Assembly (NCBI GenBank): GCA_963711675.1
Contig: CAVQFB010000013.1
Location: forward strand, 124,001-188,000
Length of the DNA stretch: 64,000 bases
Reading direction: 5' to 3'
DNA from: CAVQFB01 sp963711675
Lineage (GTDB): Bacteria; Acidobacteriota; Terriglobia; Terriglobales; Acidobacteriaceae
Part shown: positions 8,968-16,621 of the stretch, piece after piece
How the letters are laid out: each line of letters opens with the position of its first letter
Numbering within the stretch: position 1 is the first letter of the stretch
Program-made: the position numbers and the translations under genes
Notes under the pieces: generated by a model
Seen by the model: only the letters and a program-made list of their open reading frames with translations
Told to the model about the DNA's origin: nothing
Databases searched by the model: none

Positions 8968-9035
8968 GATTACAGACAGGGAGCTGAACTAGTACAATTC
9001 GCGTCTCGTGCCGCTGTGACGGCGAGGTGGAAGGT

Positions 9036-9578
9036 ATGGCCAGCCTTAGAACGACTTCGTCGATGTCTCTTTTTCTCTCGGTCCTTCTGCTCGGTACCTG
9101 CCCGCTTGTCCTGGCTGCGCCAGCTTCGAGCCAGGAAAGTGCGGCTGCGCTTCGCGAACAGAACGCTTTCTGCAACTTTGAAAGCGGGAAACAAGTTAGC
9201 GTACGCTACAACACGGCTCAGGCCGGCCGCAGTGAGGGCCCGCCCCTCAACAAAATCTGGATGCCCGGTGGCATTGCGATGACGCTTTTTACGGAGACAC
9301 CATTGCAGGTGGCCGGTACAGAAGTCCCTACCGGCGCCTACACTCTTTATCTGTTGCCCGGGAAAAAGGACTGGAAATTCATCGTCAGCCGTAACGCCGC
9401 GGTGGATCATCCCTACGACGAGAAACAGGATCTTTTGCGCGCCCCTATGGAAATTGGAACCCTGAGCAACGCCGAACCTGAACTCGGGATCACCTTCGGC
9501 CGCACCGGTCCCAAGCAGTGCGAAATCGATGTCGACTTCGGTAAGACCAAAGCCTGGATCACGCTCAACGAGAAGTGA
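9036..9578 (+). CDS. DUF2911 family secreted protein
   Basis: A 180-residue protein with an N-terminal signal peptide (SMSLFLSVLLLGTCPLVLAAPASS) and one DUF2911 domain. Typical blocks are VSVRYNTAQAGR, NKIWMPGGIAMTLFTETPLQVAG, VPTGAYTLYLLPGKKDWKFIVSRN, and a final DVDFGKTKAWITL. The function of the family is unknown; members are exported and common in Acidobacteriota and Bacteroidota. ATG 9036 is preferred over GTG 9027 because a GAGG sits about 7-10 bases upstream of it. Confidence 0.85.
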   Translation: MASLRTTSSMSLFLSVLLLGTCPLVLAAPASSQESAAALREQNAFCNFESGKQVSVRYNTAQAGRSEGPPLNKIWMPGGIAMTLFTETPLQVAGTEVPTGAYTLYLLPGKKDWKFIVSRNAAVDHPYDEKQDLLRAPMEIGTLSNAEPELGITFGRTGPKQCEIDVDFGKTKAWITLNEK

Positions 9579-9602
9579 ACGGTGTTGAAAGCGGGGTCTA
9601 TT

Positions 9603-9752
9603 ATGTTTGACAGTCTGGATGAGGAAATTAAAGCTGCGGAAGGCCCTACTCCTTCCCAGGGAGAACGGCTCATCCGAGCACTGGCGATCGTGATCGCCAC
9701 GCTGGTTGTATTTGGAGCGGTCGTCACCGGAATCATTCTGCTTGAGTCCTGA
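9603..9752 (+). CDS. 49-residue single-pass membrane protein
   Basis: An ATG 24 bp after the DUF2911 gene opens a 49-codon frame: an acidic start (MFDSLDEEIKAAEG), then one strongly hydrophobic helix of about 24 residues (ALAIVIATLVVFGAVVTGIILL), ending LES. A purine-rich GCGGGG stretch lies about 8 bases upstream. Charge layout (acidic N-terminus, Arg just before the helix) looks like a designed membrane anchor rather than a random frame. It may be cotranscribed with the DUF2911 gene. No function can be assigned. Confidence 0.6.
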   Translation: MFDSLDEEIKAAEGPTPSQGERLIRALAIVIATLVVFGAVVTGIILLES

Positions 9753-9847
9753 CGATCGGCGTGAGTGACTACTCCAGCGCAAGAGGTAGGAATTCTTTGT
9801 TAGTAAAGCTTCCTCCAACCTACTGAGGGCCTCGCCTTCTCTCGCCC

Positions 9848-10397
9848 TCACTTGACCGCACCGCACACCGGCGACACCCATTTCCCGGTGATGTCTGAGC
9901 TGGTTTTCATCGCTCGGCCACCGCCGGACATAGCGGCCTCAACCACACCTTTGACGTTCTCCGAATTCACGGCTTCCACCCGGAACGTCACGTCCAGCTT
10001 CGTTCTGTTAGCTTCCGCGCACTGCTCCTGCACCTCCAGCGTACTGCTCGTGGAAGTCAGCACCGTGCGCTTGCAGGATGGTTTATGCTCCCCAAACGGC
10101 GTCTCGGTTGGTAAGTTTCTCCTTGGTGATACAAGTATTCTTGGTCTGGGGTTTCGCGCGTTCTGCGGCATTGGCTTTCCACCTCTCTTCTATCTTCGCG
10201 CGCTGTTCCGGCGTTAGACGACCCAAGTGCGGCGGCATCGGAGGCATGGCGCCCACCTGCGGCGTGCTAGTCACTTCCCACAAGCCAGTCTTCACGTCGA
10301 GCGGGTGAATCTGTTGCGGCCCGACGACCTGGGCCGTAGAAGCGACCAAGAGAAACATCGCACACCAGTACGGCAACACCCACAATCCTGATTTCAT
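9848..10397 (-). pseudogene. DUF3617 family secreted protein, interrupted by a one-base frameshift
   Basis: The N-terminal part (10397 down to about 10110) has a signal peptide, then the DUF3617 hallmark HPLDVKTGLWEVTSTPQ, a Pro/Met-rich stretch and CITKEKL. It then runs into a stop at 10083. The rest of the domain (TPFGEHKPSCKRTVLTSTSSTLEVQEQC ... GKWVSPVCGAVK) continues in another frame to 9848. Removing one base near 10095-10105 restores a single 182-residue protein of normal family length. The family has no known function. Either a recent inactivation or a sequence error; there is no other damage. Confidence 0.75.
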
Positions 10398-10505
10398 TGA
10401 AACCTCAAAGCGCGCACCCGAGTGCGGGATTTGAAACCGAGCGACTTCAGCCTGTCCGTCATCTGGCAGTCAAGGTGCGGTGTTGGCCGGACACCCCAAT
10501 AACGA

Positions 10506-10529
10506 AGGCCGAAACTTTCGTCTCGGCCT
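10506..10529 (-). terminator. hairpin downstream of pnp
   Basis: On the minus strand, AGGCCGAGAC and GTTTCGGCCT form a 10-bp stem (one G-U pair) closed by a GAAA tetraloop. The hairpin starts about 32 bases after the pnp stop and is followed by a modestly T-rich stretch (TTCGTTATT). Position and shape fit an intrinsic terminator for pnp; the weak U-tract lowers certainty. Confidence 0.6.
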
Positions 10530-10560
10530 GATTTATGAAACATCTGCTTCTTCGGCGATC

Positions 10561-12990
10561 CTAGTGTCGTGGGCCACCGTGGCCGCCACCACCGCGCCCG
10601 TTGTGTCCACGGCCACCACCACCGCCGCCCGGACCCCGACGACGACGTCCTCCGCCGCCACCTCCACGGCCGCCACGGTCTCCGCGCGGACCCCGGTCAG
10701 GACGGTCACCCACTGGTGCTGCACCTTGTGGAGCTGCATCGCGATTAAAGTTGGGCTCGTCTTCTTCGCTGAATTCAGCGCCGCCTTCTATCGTCAGCGA
10801 CGGAGCGCCCGTCGCAGCCGGAGCGGGAACCGCCGCCACCTCGTCTCCTTCCGCTGGGGGCGGAGGCGCGCCACCACCCATCTTCGCGCGCTGCTCTTTC
10901 AGAATCGCTTTGCGCGAGAGACGAATGCGATTGCCCTCGACGGCCAGCACCTTCACCAGCACCTGGTCGCCTTCTTTCAGCTCATCGCGAACATCCTTGA
11001 TGCGGTGCTCGGCAACTTCGCTGATGTGAAGCAAGCCGTCGGTGCCGGGAAGAATCTCAACAAACGCACCGAAATCGGCAAGCCGCGAAACTTTGCCAAG
11101 GTAGGTCTTCCCTACTTCGGCAGTCGCGGTCAAATCGCCGATGATCTGCAGAGCCTTCGCAGCCGAAGCCTCGTCGTTGGAAGCGACATTGACCTTGCCC
11201 GAATCTTCCACGTCGATCTTCACGCCGGTCTGGTCGATGATGCTGCGGATCATCTTGCCGCCCGGACCGATGAGATCGCGAATCTTGTCGACGGGAATCT
11301 GCAGCGTGTAGAAACGCGGCGCGAACGAGGAAACTTTCTCGCGCGGAGTGGAAAGAACGTCCTGCATCTTGTCGAGGATGAACAGGCGGCCGCGCTGGGC
11401 CTGGGCGAGGGCTTCACGCATGATCTGAGCCGTGATGCCCATCACCTTGATGTCCATCTGCAGAGCGGTGATGCCTTCGCGCGTGCCGGCAACTTTGAAG
11501 TCCATGTCGCCGTAGTGGTCTTCGGCTCCAGCAATGTCAGTGAGGATGGCGTACTTCTCGCCCTCCTTCACCAGACCCATGGCAACACCGGCCACAGGCG
11601 CGGCCAGCGGAACACCAGCGTCCATAAGAGAAAGAGACGCGCCGCAGACCGTGGCCATCGACGATGAACCGTTCGACTCGAGGATGTCCGAAACTACGCG
11701 CATCGCGTAAGGCCACTTGTCTTCCCCGGGGAGAACCGCAGAAATGGACCGCTCGGCGAGAGCGCCGTGGCCGATCTCGCGTCGGCCTGCGCCACGCAGA
11801 AACGCTACTTCACCCACGCTAAAAGGCGGGAAGTTGTAGTGCAGCATGAAGCGCTTCTTGGCCTCTCCTTCGAACGCCTCAAGACGCTGCATGTCGTCGC
11901 TCGTGCCCAGCGTGGTGGTGACCAGGGCTTGAGTCTCACCGCGGGTAAAGATCGCCGAGCCGTGGGTCCTTGGTAGGACGCCGACCTCGATCCAGATATC
12001 ACGAATCTGATCGAAGGCGCGAGCATCGGGACGGCGGCGCTGCTCAAGAACCTGCTCGCGGAAAATCCTCTCCCGCAGAGTCTCGTAGTAGGTCTTCAGC
12101 TTGGCTCGGGCGTCTTCATCCTCTTCGGGGATGGCGTCCGTCAGTTCCTTTTTGATGGTCTTGACCAGATCGTAGCTCTCGGCCTTGGGATGTTTCTGAG
12201 TGTCGAGCGCGTCGGTGAGGCGGGCGCCAATCTTCTTCTTTAGGTCGTCGTAGTAGGCCTGGTCGAACTCCGGCGGCTGCACTTGCCGTTTCGGCTTGCC
12301 GACCTTGGCGCGCAATTCTGAGATGGCCGCGCAGATCTTCTTGATCTCCGTGTGCGCAAACTCGATGGCATCGACCACCGTTTCTTCCTTCACCTGCTTG
12401 GCGCCGGACTCGATCATCACGATGCCGTCTTTGGTGCCGACGACCATGATGTTCAGCAGGCTGTCGCGCATCTCCCCGTAAGTCGGATTGACGACGAAGC
12501 TGCCGTTCACCAAGCCAACGCGCACCGCACCGATGGGGCCTTCGAACGGAATGTCGGAAAGAGTCAGCGCACAGGAGGCGCCGTTGATGCCAGCGACGTC
12601 AGGATCGTTCTCCGTGTCAGCGGACAGGACGAACGCAATCACCTGGGTTTCACAGCGGAAACCTTCCGGAAAGAGTGGCCGGATGGGACGATCAATCTGT
12701 CGGCTGGTCAGGATTTCACGTTCACTGGGCCGGCCTTCACGTTTGATGAAGCCGCCGGGGATGCGTCCGCCGGCGTAGGTGTATTCACGATAGTCAACGG
12801 TAAGGGGGAAAAAGTCGATCCCCTCCCGCGGGTCGGCATTGGCCACTGCGGTGGCGAGAATCACGTTCTCGCCCAGCCGGACGACGGCTGCACCGTGGGC
12901 CTGCTTGGCTAGTTTTCCTGTTTCAAATGAGAGCTTCTTACCACCGGAGAGTTCAACGACAATTTCACTTGGTTCGGGTTTCATATTCAT
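10561..12990 (-). CDS. pnp: polyribonucleotide nucleotidyltransferase (PNPase) with Gly/Arg-rich tail
   Basis: PNPase degrades RNA 3'-to-5' by phosphorolysis as a ring-shaped trimer, in the cytoplasm. The 809-residue protein has two RNase PH domains (first with TVDYREYTYAGGRIPGGFIKREGRPSE, second with HYNFPPFSVGEV and a DIAGAEDHYGDMDFKVAGT catalytic block), a KH domain (IRDLIGPGGKMIRSI, about 560-620) and an S1 domain (LGKVSRLADFGAFVEILPG, about 630-700). The last ~75 residues are an acidic patch followed by Arg-Gly and poly-Gly runs, about 100 residues longer than E. coli PNPase. It lies 194 bp after rpsO on the same strand, the classic rpsO-pnp order. AAGGATG precedes the ATG. Confidence 0.97.
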   Translation of the reverse strand: MNMKPEPSEIVVELSGGKKLSFETGKLAKQAHGAAVVRLGENVILATAVANADPREGIDFFPLTVDYREYTYAGGRIPGGFIKREGRPSEREILTSRQIDRPIRPLFPEGFRCETQVIAFVLSADTENDPDVAGINGASCALTLSDIPFEGPIGAVRVGLVNGSFVVNPTYGEMRDSLLNIMVVGTKDGIVMIESGAKQVKEETVVDAIEFAHTEIKKICAAISELRAKVGKPKRQVQPPEFDQAYYDDLKKKIGARLTDALDTQKHPKAESYDLVKTIKKELTDAIPEEDEDARAKLKTYYETLRERIFREQVLEQRRRPDARAFDQIRDIWIEVGVLPRTHGSAIFTRGETQALVTTTLGTSDDMQRLEAFEGEAKKRFMLHYNFPPFSVGEVAFLRGAGRREIGHGALAERSISAVLPGEDKWPYAMRVVSDILESNGSSSMATVCGASLSLMDAGVPLAAPVAGVAMGLVKEGEKYAILTDIAGAEDHYGDMDFKVAGTREGITALQMDIKVMGITAQIMREALAQAQRGRLFILDKMQDVLSTPREKVSSFAPRFYTLQIPVDKIRDLIGPGGKMIRSIIDQTGVKIDVEDSGKVNVASNDEASAAKALQIIGDLTATAEVGKTYLGKVSRLADFGAFVEILPGTDGLLHISEVAEHRIKDVRDELKEGDQVLVKVLAVEGNRIRLSRKAILKEQRAKMGGGAPPPPAEGDEVAAVPAPAATGAPSLTIEGGAEFSEEDEPNFNRDAAPQGAAPVGDRPDRGPRGDRGGRGGGGGGRRRRGPGGGGGGRGHNGRGGGGHGGPRH

Positions 12991-13184
12991 CCTTCTGGGC
13001 AGGAGGGCATTGGCGCGGGAGTGGACTTCGCGCTTGATGAGCGGGTGCCAGCAGCGAGATTACAGTGGCCGGGAAACGCACGATGGAGGCTTCCTTCAAA
13101 GCCCTGCCGTCCCCACGACGACAAGGTAGGTCACAAGACAGACCCGGCGCGTACACGGATAGCCGGAGATTCGCGGCTGCGCAA

Positions 13185-13451
13185 TTACTTGCGGATGCCG
13201 AGCTTCGAAATGACGGTCTTGTAACGTTCGGAGTCGTATTTCTTGAGGTAATCCAACAAGCGACGCCGCTTGCTGACCAGCATGAGAAGACCGCGGCGCG
13301 AGCCATGGTCCTTCTGGTGCGTTTTGAAGTGCTCCGTCAAATGGCCAATACGCTCGCTGAGCAATGCGATCTGTACTTCCGGACTGCCGGTATCGGTGGC
13401 GTGCGTTTGGTACTGGTCAATGAGGGATTGCTTTTGCTGTCTGGCTAGCAC
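13185..13451 (-). CDS. rpsO: 30S ribosomal protein S15
   Basis: S15 binds 16S rRNA early in small-subunit assembly. The 88-residue product contains the diagnostic TGSPEVQIALLSERIGHLTEHFKTHQKDHGSRRGLL and ends RLLDYLKKYDSERYKTVISKLGIRK. I place the start at GTG 13451, which gives the normal family length and N-terminus (LARQQKQSLIDQYQTHATDTGS). A longer frame upstream to 13958 exists but has no S15 character. Followed on the same strand by pnp. Confidence 0.96.
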   Translation of the reverse strand: MLARQQKQSLIDQYQTHATDTGSPEVQIALLSERIGHLTEHFKTHQKDHGSRRGLLMLVSKRRRLLDYLKKYDSERYKTVISKLGIRK

Positions 13452-13618
13452 TAACCTGATGCACTCCTGTCTTCTAGTTTTCGATTTTTTCGTTTTGTAA
13501 CGCTTTCGAGGGTAACACGTTGATGGCGAGGGTGTAAAGACGACTGGACACGTTGCAGGAAACCATCTTCTGGGCAAGCCAGTCTCATCAGGAGCTAGAA
13601 TAGGCGGAGAGGTTAACG

Positions 13619-14884
13619 GTGCGTCGGACGTATTGCGGCCACGAAAACCCGGATGACTATCTTTTCTGCGGCGTCTGTGGAAGCCCTTTGGCTGAGGTTT
13701 CGCCAGCCCAGGCAGAAGCAGCGCACGAAAATGCCGTAAATAATTCCAAGTCCGCTGTCGTTGAACTGATCCGGAGACAGGAGTCGAGTCCGTTAGACCC
13801 GCTCGAGCCGCCGGCCGTTGCGAATCCGGAGAGAGTGTCAACGGTAGTGCCGGAGACACATCATCCTTCCGACTCCGCAATTCCCTCGAAGCCATTGCCA
13901 CGGCATGAACCGTTGTCCTCTGTCGCTCCGCATTCTCTGCTCGGTCTTGATGACCCACCTACTACATCGGAAATTGAATATCTGCTTGAGGAGGTTCCTA
14001 GCCATGGGCCCCTACGACCACTGCTGGCAGTTGCGGCAGTGATCGCAGTTGCGGTTGTGGGCTGGTGGCAGGTTCAGCAGCGAGGGGGTACGCCCTGGAT
14101 AATGGCGCAGCTGCACAGCCTTGGCTCGCCGAGGACCAGCCCGCCGGCTCAAGGGGCAGCTGAGAACGCATCGCCTGGACAGAGTACCGTCACGAACAAC
14201 GAGAGCAACTCGCCCCCCGCGCAAACCGCCACCTCTGAACCACCGAGTCAGTCGCCGACTGCGGCCCCGCAAAGCTCCGGGCCCGAAAAACAGGCTTCGT
14301 CAGAAGGATCAGCCGCGACTTCGGCCTCAAACACAGCAAGCCCCAACCAACCTAAGGACGATAAGTCTGAGCCCTCCAAAGATGTGGGCAGGCTGAATCC
14401 GGACCTGAACTCCACCCAAAGTGAAGTGCCGGCTCCTCCGCTCAACTCCGGCACGGAACAGGCAGTCAAAAGACAGCCGATCGAGGAGCCGAAATCTACT
14501 TCTTCCAAATCGCGTGCCGAAGTTCAGCGGGCCAGCAAGATCACCGAGCCTGTGTCGAGCGATAAAAACGACGATACTGCACGGCTAGCGGAAAAATACC
14601 TGTACGGCAATGGCGTTCCCCAGGACTGCAACCGGGCGGTCGGATTGCTGCGCCCTGTTGCGGATTCTTCGAACGCCAAGGCTCAGACGCTTTTGGGCGC
14701 GATGTATGCCACCGGGCACTGTGTACCGCGTGACCTTCCCAGTTCCTATCACTGGTTCGCGCTGGCCTTGCGACAGCAGCCGAAAAATATCTGGCTGGAA
14801 AAGAATCTGGAGAGTGTTTGGAACCAGATGAACTCGTCGGAAAAACAACTCGCGATGCGGATGACCAACTCATCGCGAAGATGA
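13619..14884 (+). CDS. zinc-ribbon, single-pass membrane protein with Sel1-like repeats
   Basis: A 421-residue protein. At the N-terminus is one zinc-ribbon-like motif (CGHENPDDYLFCGVCG, with Cys6, Cys17 and Cys20 visible). After a Pro-rich linker comes one membrane helix (PLLAVAAVIAVAVVGWW, about residue 138-154), then about 150 low-complexity Ser/Pro/Thr residues. The C-terminal domain carries two Sel1-like repeats (AEKYLYGNGVPQDCNRAVGLLRPVAD, LLGAMYATGHCVPRDLPSSYHWFALAL), a protein-interaction fold. The topology predicts the ribbon in the cytoplasm and the repeats outside. The function is unknown. It starts at GTG after GGAGAGG. Divergent from rpsO. Confidence 0.72.
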   Translation: MRRTYCGHENPDDYLFCGVCGSPLAEVSPAQAEAAHENAVNNSKSAVVELIRRQESSPLDPLEPPAVANPERVSTVVPETHHPSDSAIPSKPLPRHEPLSSVAPHSLLGLDDPPTTSEIEYLLEEVPSHGPLRPLLAVAAVIAVAVVGWWQVQQRGGTPWIMAQLHSLGSPRTSPPAQGAAENASPGQSTVTNNESNSPPAQTATSEPPSQSPTAAPQSSGPEKQASSEGSAATSASNTASPNQPKDDKSEPSKDVGRLNPDLNSTQSEVPAPPLNSGTEQAVKRQPIEEPKSTSSKSRAEVQRASKITEPVSSDKNDDTARLAEKYLYGNGVPQDCNRAVGLLRPVADSSNAKAQTLLGAMYATGHCVPRDLPSSYHWFALALRQQPKNIWLEKNLESVWNQMNSSEKQLAMRMTNSSRR

Positions 14885-15070
14885 AATAGGCGCCATCCTC
14901 CTACGAAGCCTCTGCTGCTCCTCGTTTGCTGTGAGTTCTGCGTTTTAATTTACGCAAATTTGACAAACGTCTCCTCCCGACATTGCTAGGCTCTCCCTAC
15001 AGCACGACAGCCCATATTCGTTCACAAGGTTAGAGTCGTGGTGAGAATTCATCTTTTGTTGGAGGGCGTC

Positions 15071-15520
15071 ATGGATTCAGCCTACGTAGTTCTTTGCGGT
15101 GCGATGTGGTCGCAGTTCGGCGACGAAAACGCCGGCGCCGAATTGATCCGGGCCCTGAGCAGTTCGGATCCCGAGGTTCGCGTCCTGGCCAGAGCCATGC
15201 TGGAACAGGCCGGGGTCCGCTCGAAAATACTGATTGGCGAAGCTCTGGCAAACAACGAGATCTCAGGCGTGCAGGCGAGGCTATGCACGTTTGAGCAGCA
15301 TGAAAAATCTCAGCTCCCGACTCCCTCAGATCATGGAAGAAGCCTGCGGCCTGACAAACTCCCGCACCGCATCCTCCCGGCGCAGGAGTTCGCCTTGATA
15401 CAACTATCCACCGGTAGTGGCTTGATTTGCCATTGTTCTATCGGACAGTCATCCCTCGCTCCGCGTTTTCTCAAGCGGAGCGAGGGATCTGGCGCGGAGC
15501 GCTCCAAAGTGAGCCACTGA
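15071..15520 (+). CDS. small HEAT-repeat-like hypothetical protein (3' end doubtful)
   Basis: From ATG 15071 (GGAGG 6 bases upstream) the first ~76 residues look like a real, helical protein: FGDENAGAELIRALSSSDPEVRVLARAMLEQAG resembles a HEAT-type helix pair, followed by SKILIGEALANNEISGVQARLCTFEQ. After Gln76 the open frame becomes low in structure and runs through a strong hairpin (15451-15488). Skipping one base near 15299 would instead give MKNLSSRLPQIMEEACGLTNS and a stop at 15397, before the hairpin. So the frame as read may be wrong at its end. No function assigned. Confidence 0.5.
   Translation: MDSAYVVLCGAMWSQFGDENAGAELIRALSSSDPEVRVLARAMLEQAGVRSKILIGEALANNEISGVQARLCTFEQHEKSQLPTPSDHGRSLRPDKLPHRILPAQEFALIQLSTGSGLICHCSIGQSSLAPRFLKRSEGSGAERSKVSH
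15451..15488. terminator. 14-bp perfect stem hairpin, possible bidirectional terminator
   Basis: ATCCCTCGCTCCGC and GCGGAGCGAGGGAT pair perfectly over 14 bp around a 10-base loop. It lies between two convergent genes (HEAT-like on plus, DUF5818-like on minus). No U-run follows on either strand, so it may act as an RNA-stabilising or bidirectional transcription stop. Confidence 0.5.
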
Positions 15521-15524
15521 GTAC

Positions 15525-15821
15525 CTACCGCATGGTTTGATCTTTCTCCATACTCATGCTGGAGATGGTCAGGCTGTTGTTAGCGACCGTGCCGTTCACC
15601 TTGATGTGATGTCCTTCGTGGCCCTTCAGCACTTCCGGATTACTCACCGCCAGTACGCTCTTATCCGCATCATTCACGAAAACCAGTGCCTGGCCTGCCT
15701 CTGCACACTTCTTGGCGCAAGCCGCGTCCACTTTGGCTCCACACTTGGCGTCGCTGACCCAACCAGTCCATGTTCCCTTCTCACCAGCGGCCAGCGCCCC
15801 GATTGACAGCAATACCAGCAC
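15525..15821 (-). CDS. small secreted DUF5818-like protein, signal peptide disrupted
   Basis: Residues KGTWTGWVSDAKCGAKVDAACAKKCAEAGQALVFVNDADKSVLAVSNPEVLKGHEGHHIKVNGTV match a small exported family often seen in acidobacteria (Cys pairs after a GWxSDxKC block, then an AHxGHHVKVxGTV strand). As read, the frame opens at a GTG (15821), inside the signal peptide. A better start exists at ATG 15847, behind a perfect AAGGAGG. It gives MRKTFAT and would join to LAVLVLLSIGALAAG if one base were added near 15828. The full protein would then be 107 residues. Function unknown. Confidence 0.62.
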   Translation of the reverse strand: MLVLLSIGALAAGEKGTWTGWVSDAKCGAKVDAACAKKCAEAGQALVFVNDADKSVLAVSNPEVLKGHEGHHIKVNGTVANNSLTISSMSMEKDQTMR

Positions 15822-16072
15822 GGCTAAGTTGCAAACGTTTTCCTCATCGACTTCCTCCTTGATGTGTTGAAAAACAGAGATTCTGATTCGCGCCGCTCGC
15901 TTGTCGACCCATGATGATTGCTGCTATGGTTTCCAGCAGCCCGGGCCGAACCTGTACTGCGGCTGTGTTAGGTACGCAGCAGCGGACAAAACGGATGACC
16001 ACGGTAATCGCTCCCCGGTGACATCCGGCAATCAACTCCGCAACGTATTTCAGAGAGGACATCAGATTCTGC

Positions 16073-16621
16073 TTGTCCAGTGCTGACCAAAAGGTTGTCT
16101 CGACCGACGTTGCGCTGATGTCCGCGCTTCGATCGGGCGACCAGAGCGCGATGGGGATGGTTTATGACCGCTATTCTTCCATCGTGTATGCGGTCGCGTT
16201 GCGTGTTTTGGCGGACGCGGGTGCGGCAGAGGATGTCTTGCAGGAAGTTTTTATGCAGCTCTGGCGCAATCCCGCTGCCTTCGATTCGAAGCGTGGCAAT
16301 CTGGGGGCATGGTTGGCGGTGATTGCACGCAATCGTGCCATCGACGTACTGCGAAAGCGGCGCCCGGAAACCGATATCGATGACATCATCGTTTCCGTTG
16401 AGCCCGACATCGCTTCCGAAGCGGAGCGGTCACGGCTGGTGACCAGGATTCGTGCTGCCCTGGGCGGGATGCCTGCAGCGCAGCGTAACGCACTGGAGAT
16501 GGCTTTCTTCGAAGGGCTGTCCCACACCGAGATTGCGGAAAAGACAGGAGACCCGCTGGGCACGGTCAAGACCCGGATTCGAGGCGGACTGCTTGCGTTG
16601 AGAAAAGCGTTGATGGGATGA
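16073..16621 (+). CDS. ECF RNA polymerase sigma factor
   Basis: A 182-residue sigma-70-family factor of the extracytoplasmic-function type. Region 2 is seen in AMGMVYDRYSSIVYAVALRVLADAGAAEDVLQEVFMQLWRNPAAFD and LGAWLAVIARNRAIDVLRKRR. Region 4 follows at about residue 125-178 (LGGMPAAQRNALEMAFFEGLSHTEIAEKTGDPLGTVKTRIRGGLLALRKAL). The nearest known group is SigK-like. The gene overlaps the downstream anti-sigma gene by ATGA, so the pair should be co-translated. The start is a TTG; an ATG lies 15 codons further in and may be the true start. Confidence 0.92.
   Translation: MSSADQKVVSTDVALMSALRSGDQSAMGMVYDRYSSIVYAVALRVLADAGAAEDVLQEVFMQLWRNPAAFDSKRGNLGAWLAVIARNRAIDVLRKRRPETDIDDIIVSVEPDIASEAERSRLVTRIRAALGGMPAAQRNALEMAFFEGLSHTEIAEKTGDPLGTVKTRIRGGLLALRKALMG

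Noticed and set aside
10600..10690. short tandem repeats that look like a microsatellite or CRISPR-like array
   Set aside because: They are the reverse strand of the Gly/Arg-rich tail of PNPase; no regular spacer structure.
10480..11667. 395-residue plus-strand frame over pnp
   Set aside because: Antisense to the conserved PNPase C-terminal region; it shows only Thr/Arg/His-rich sequence caused by the reversed Gly/Arg tail.
13452..13958. long N-terminal extension of rpsO
   Set aside because: S15 has a fixed length of about 88 residues; the extension has no similarity to S15 and overlaps the zinc-ribbon gene on the other strand.
14960..14992. TTGACA with TAGGCT as a promoter before the HEAT-like gene
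   Set aside because: The spacing is 21 bp, too long for sigma-70, and nearer -10 options are poor.
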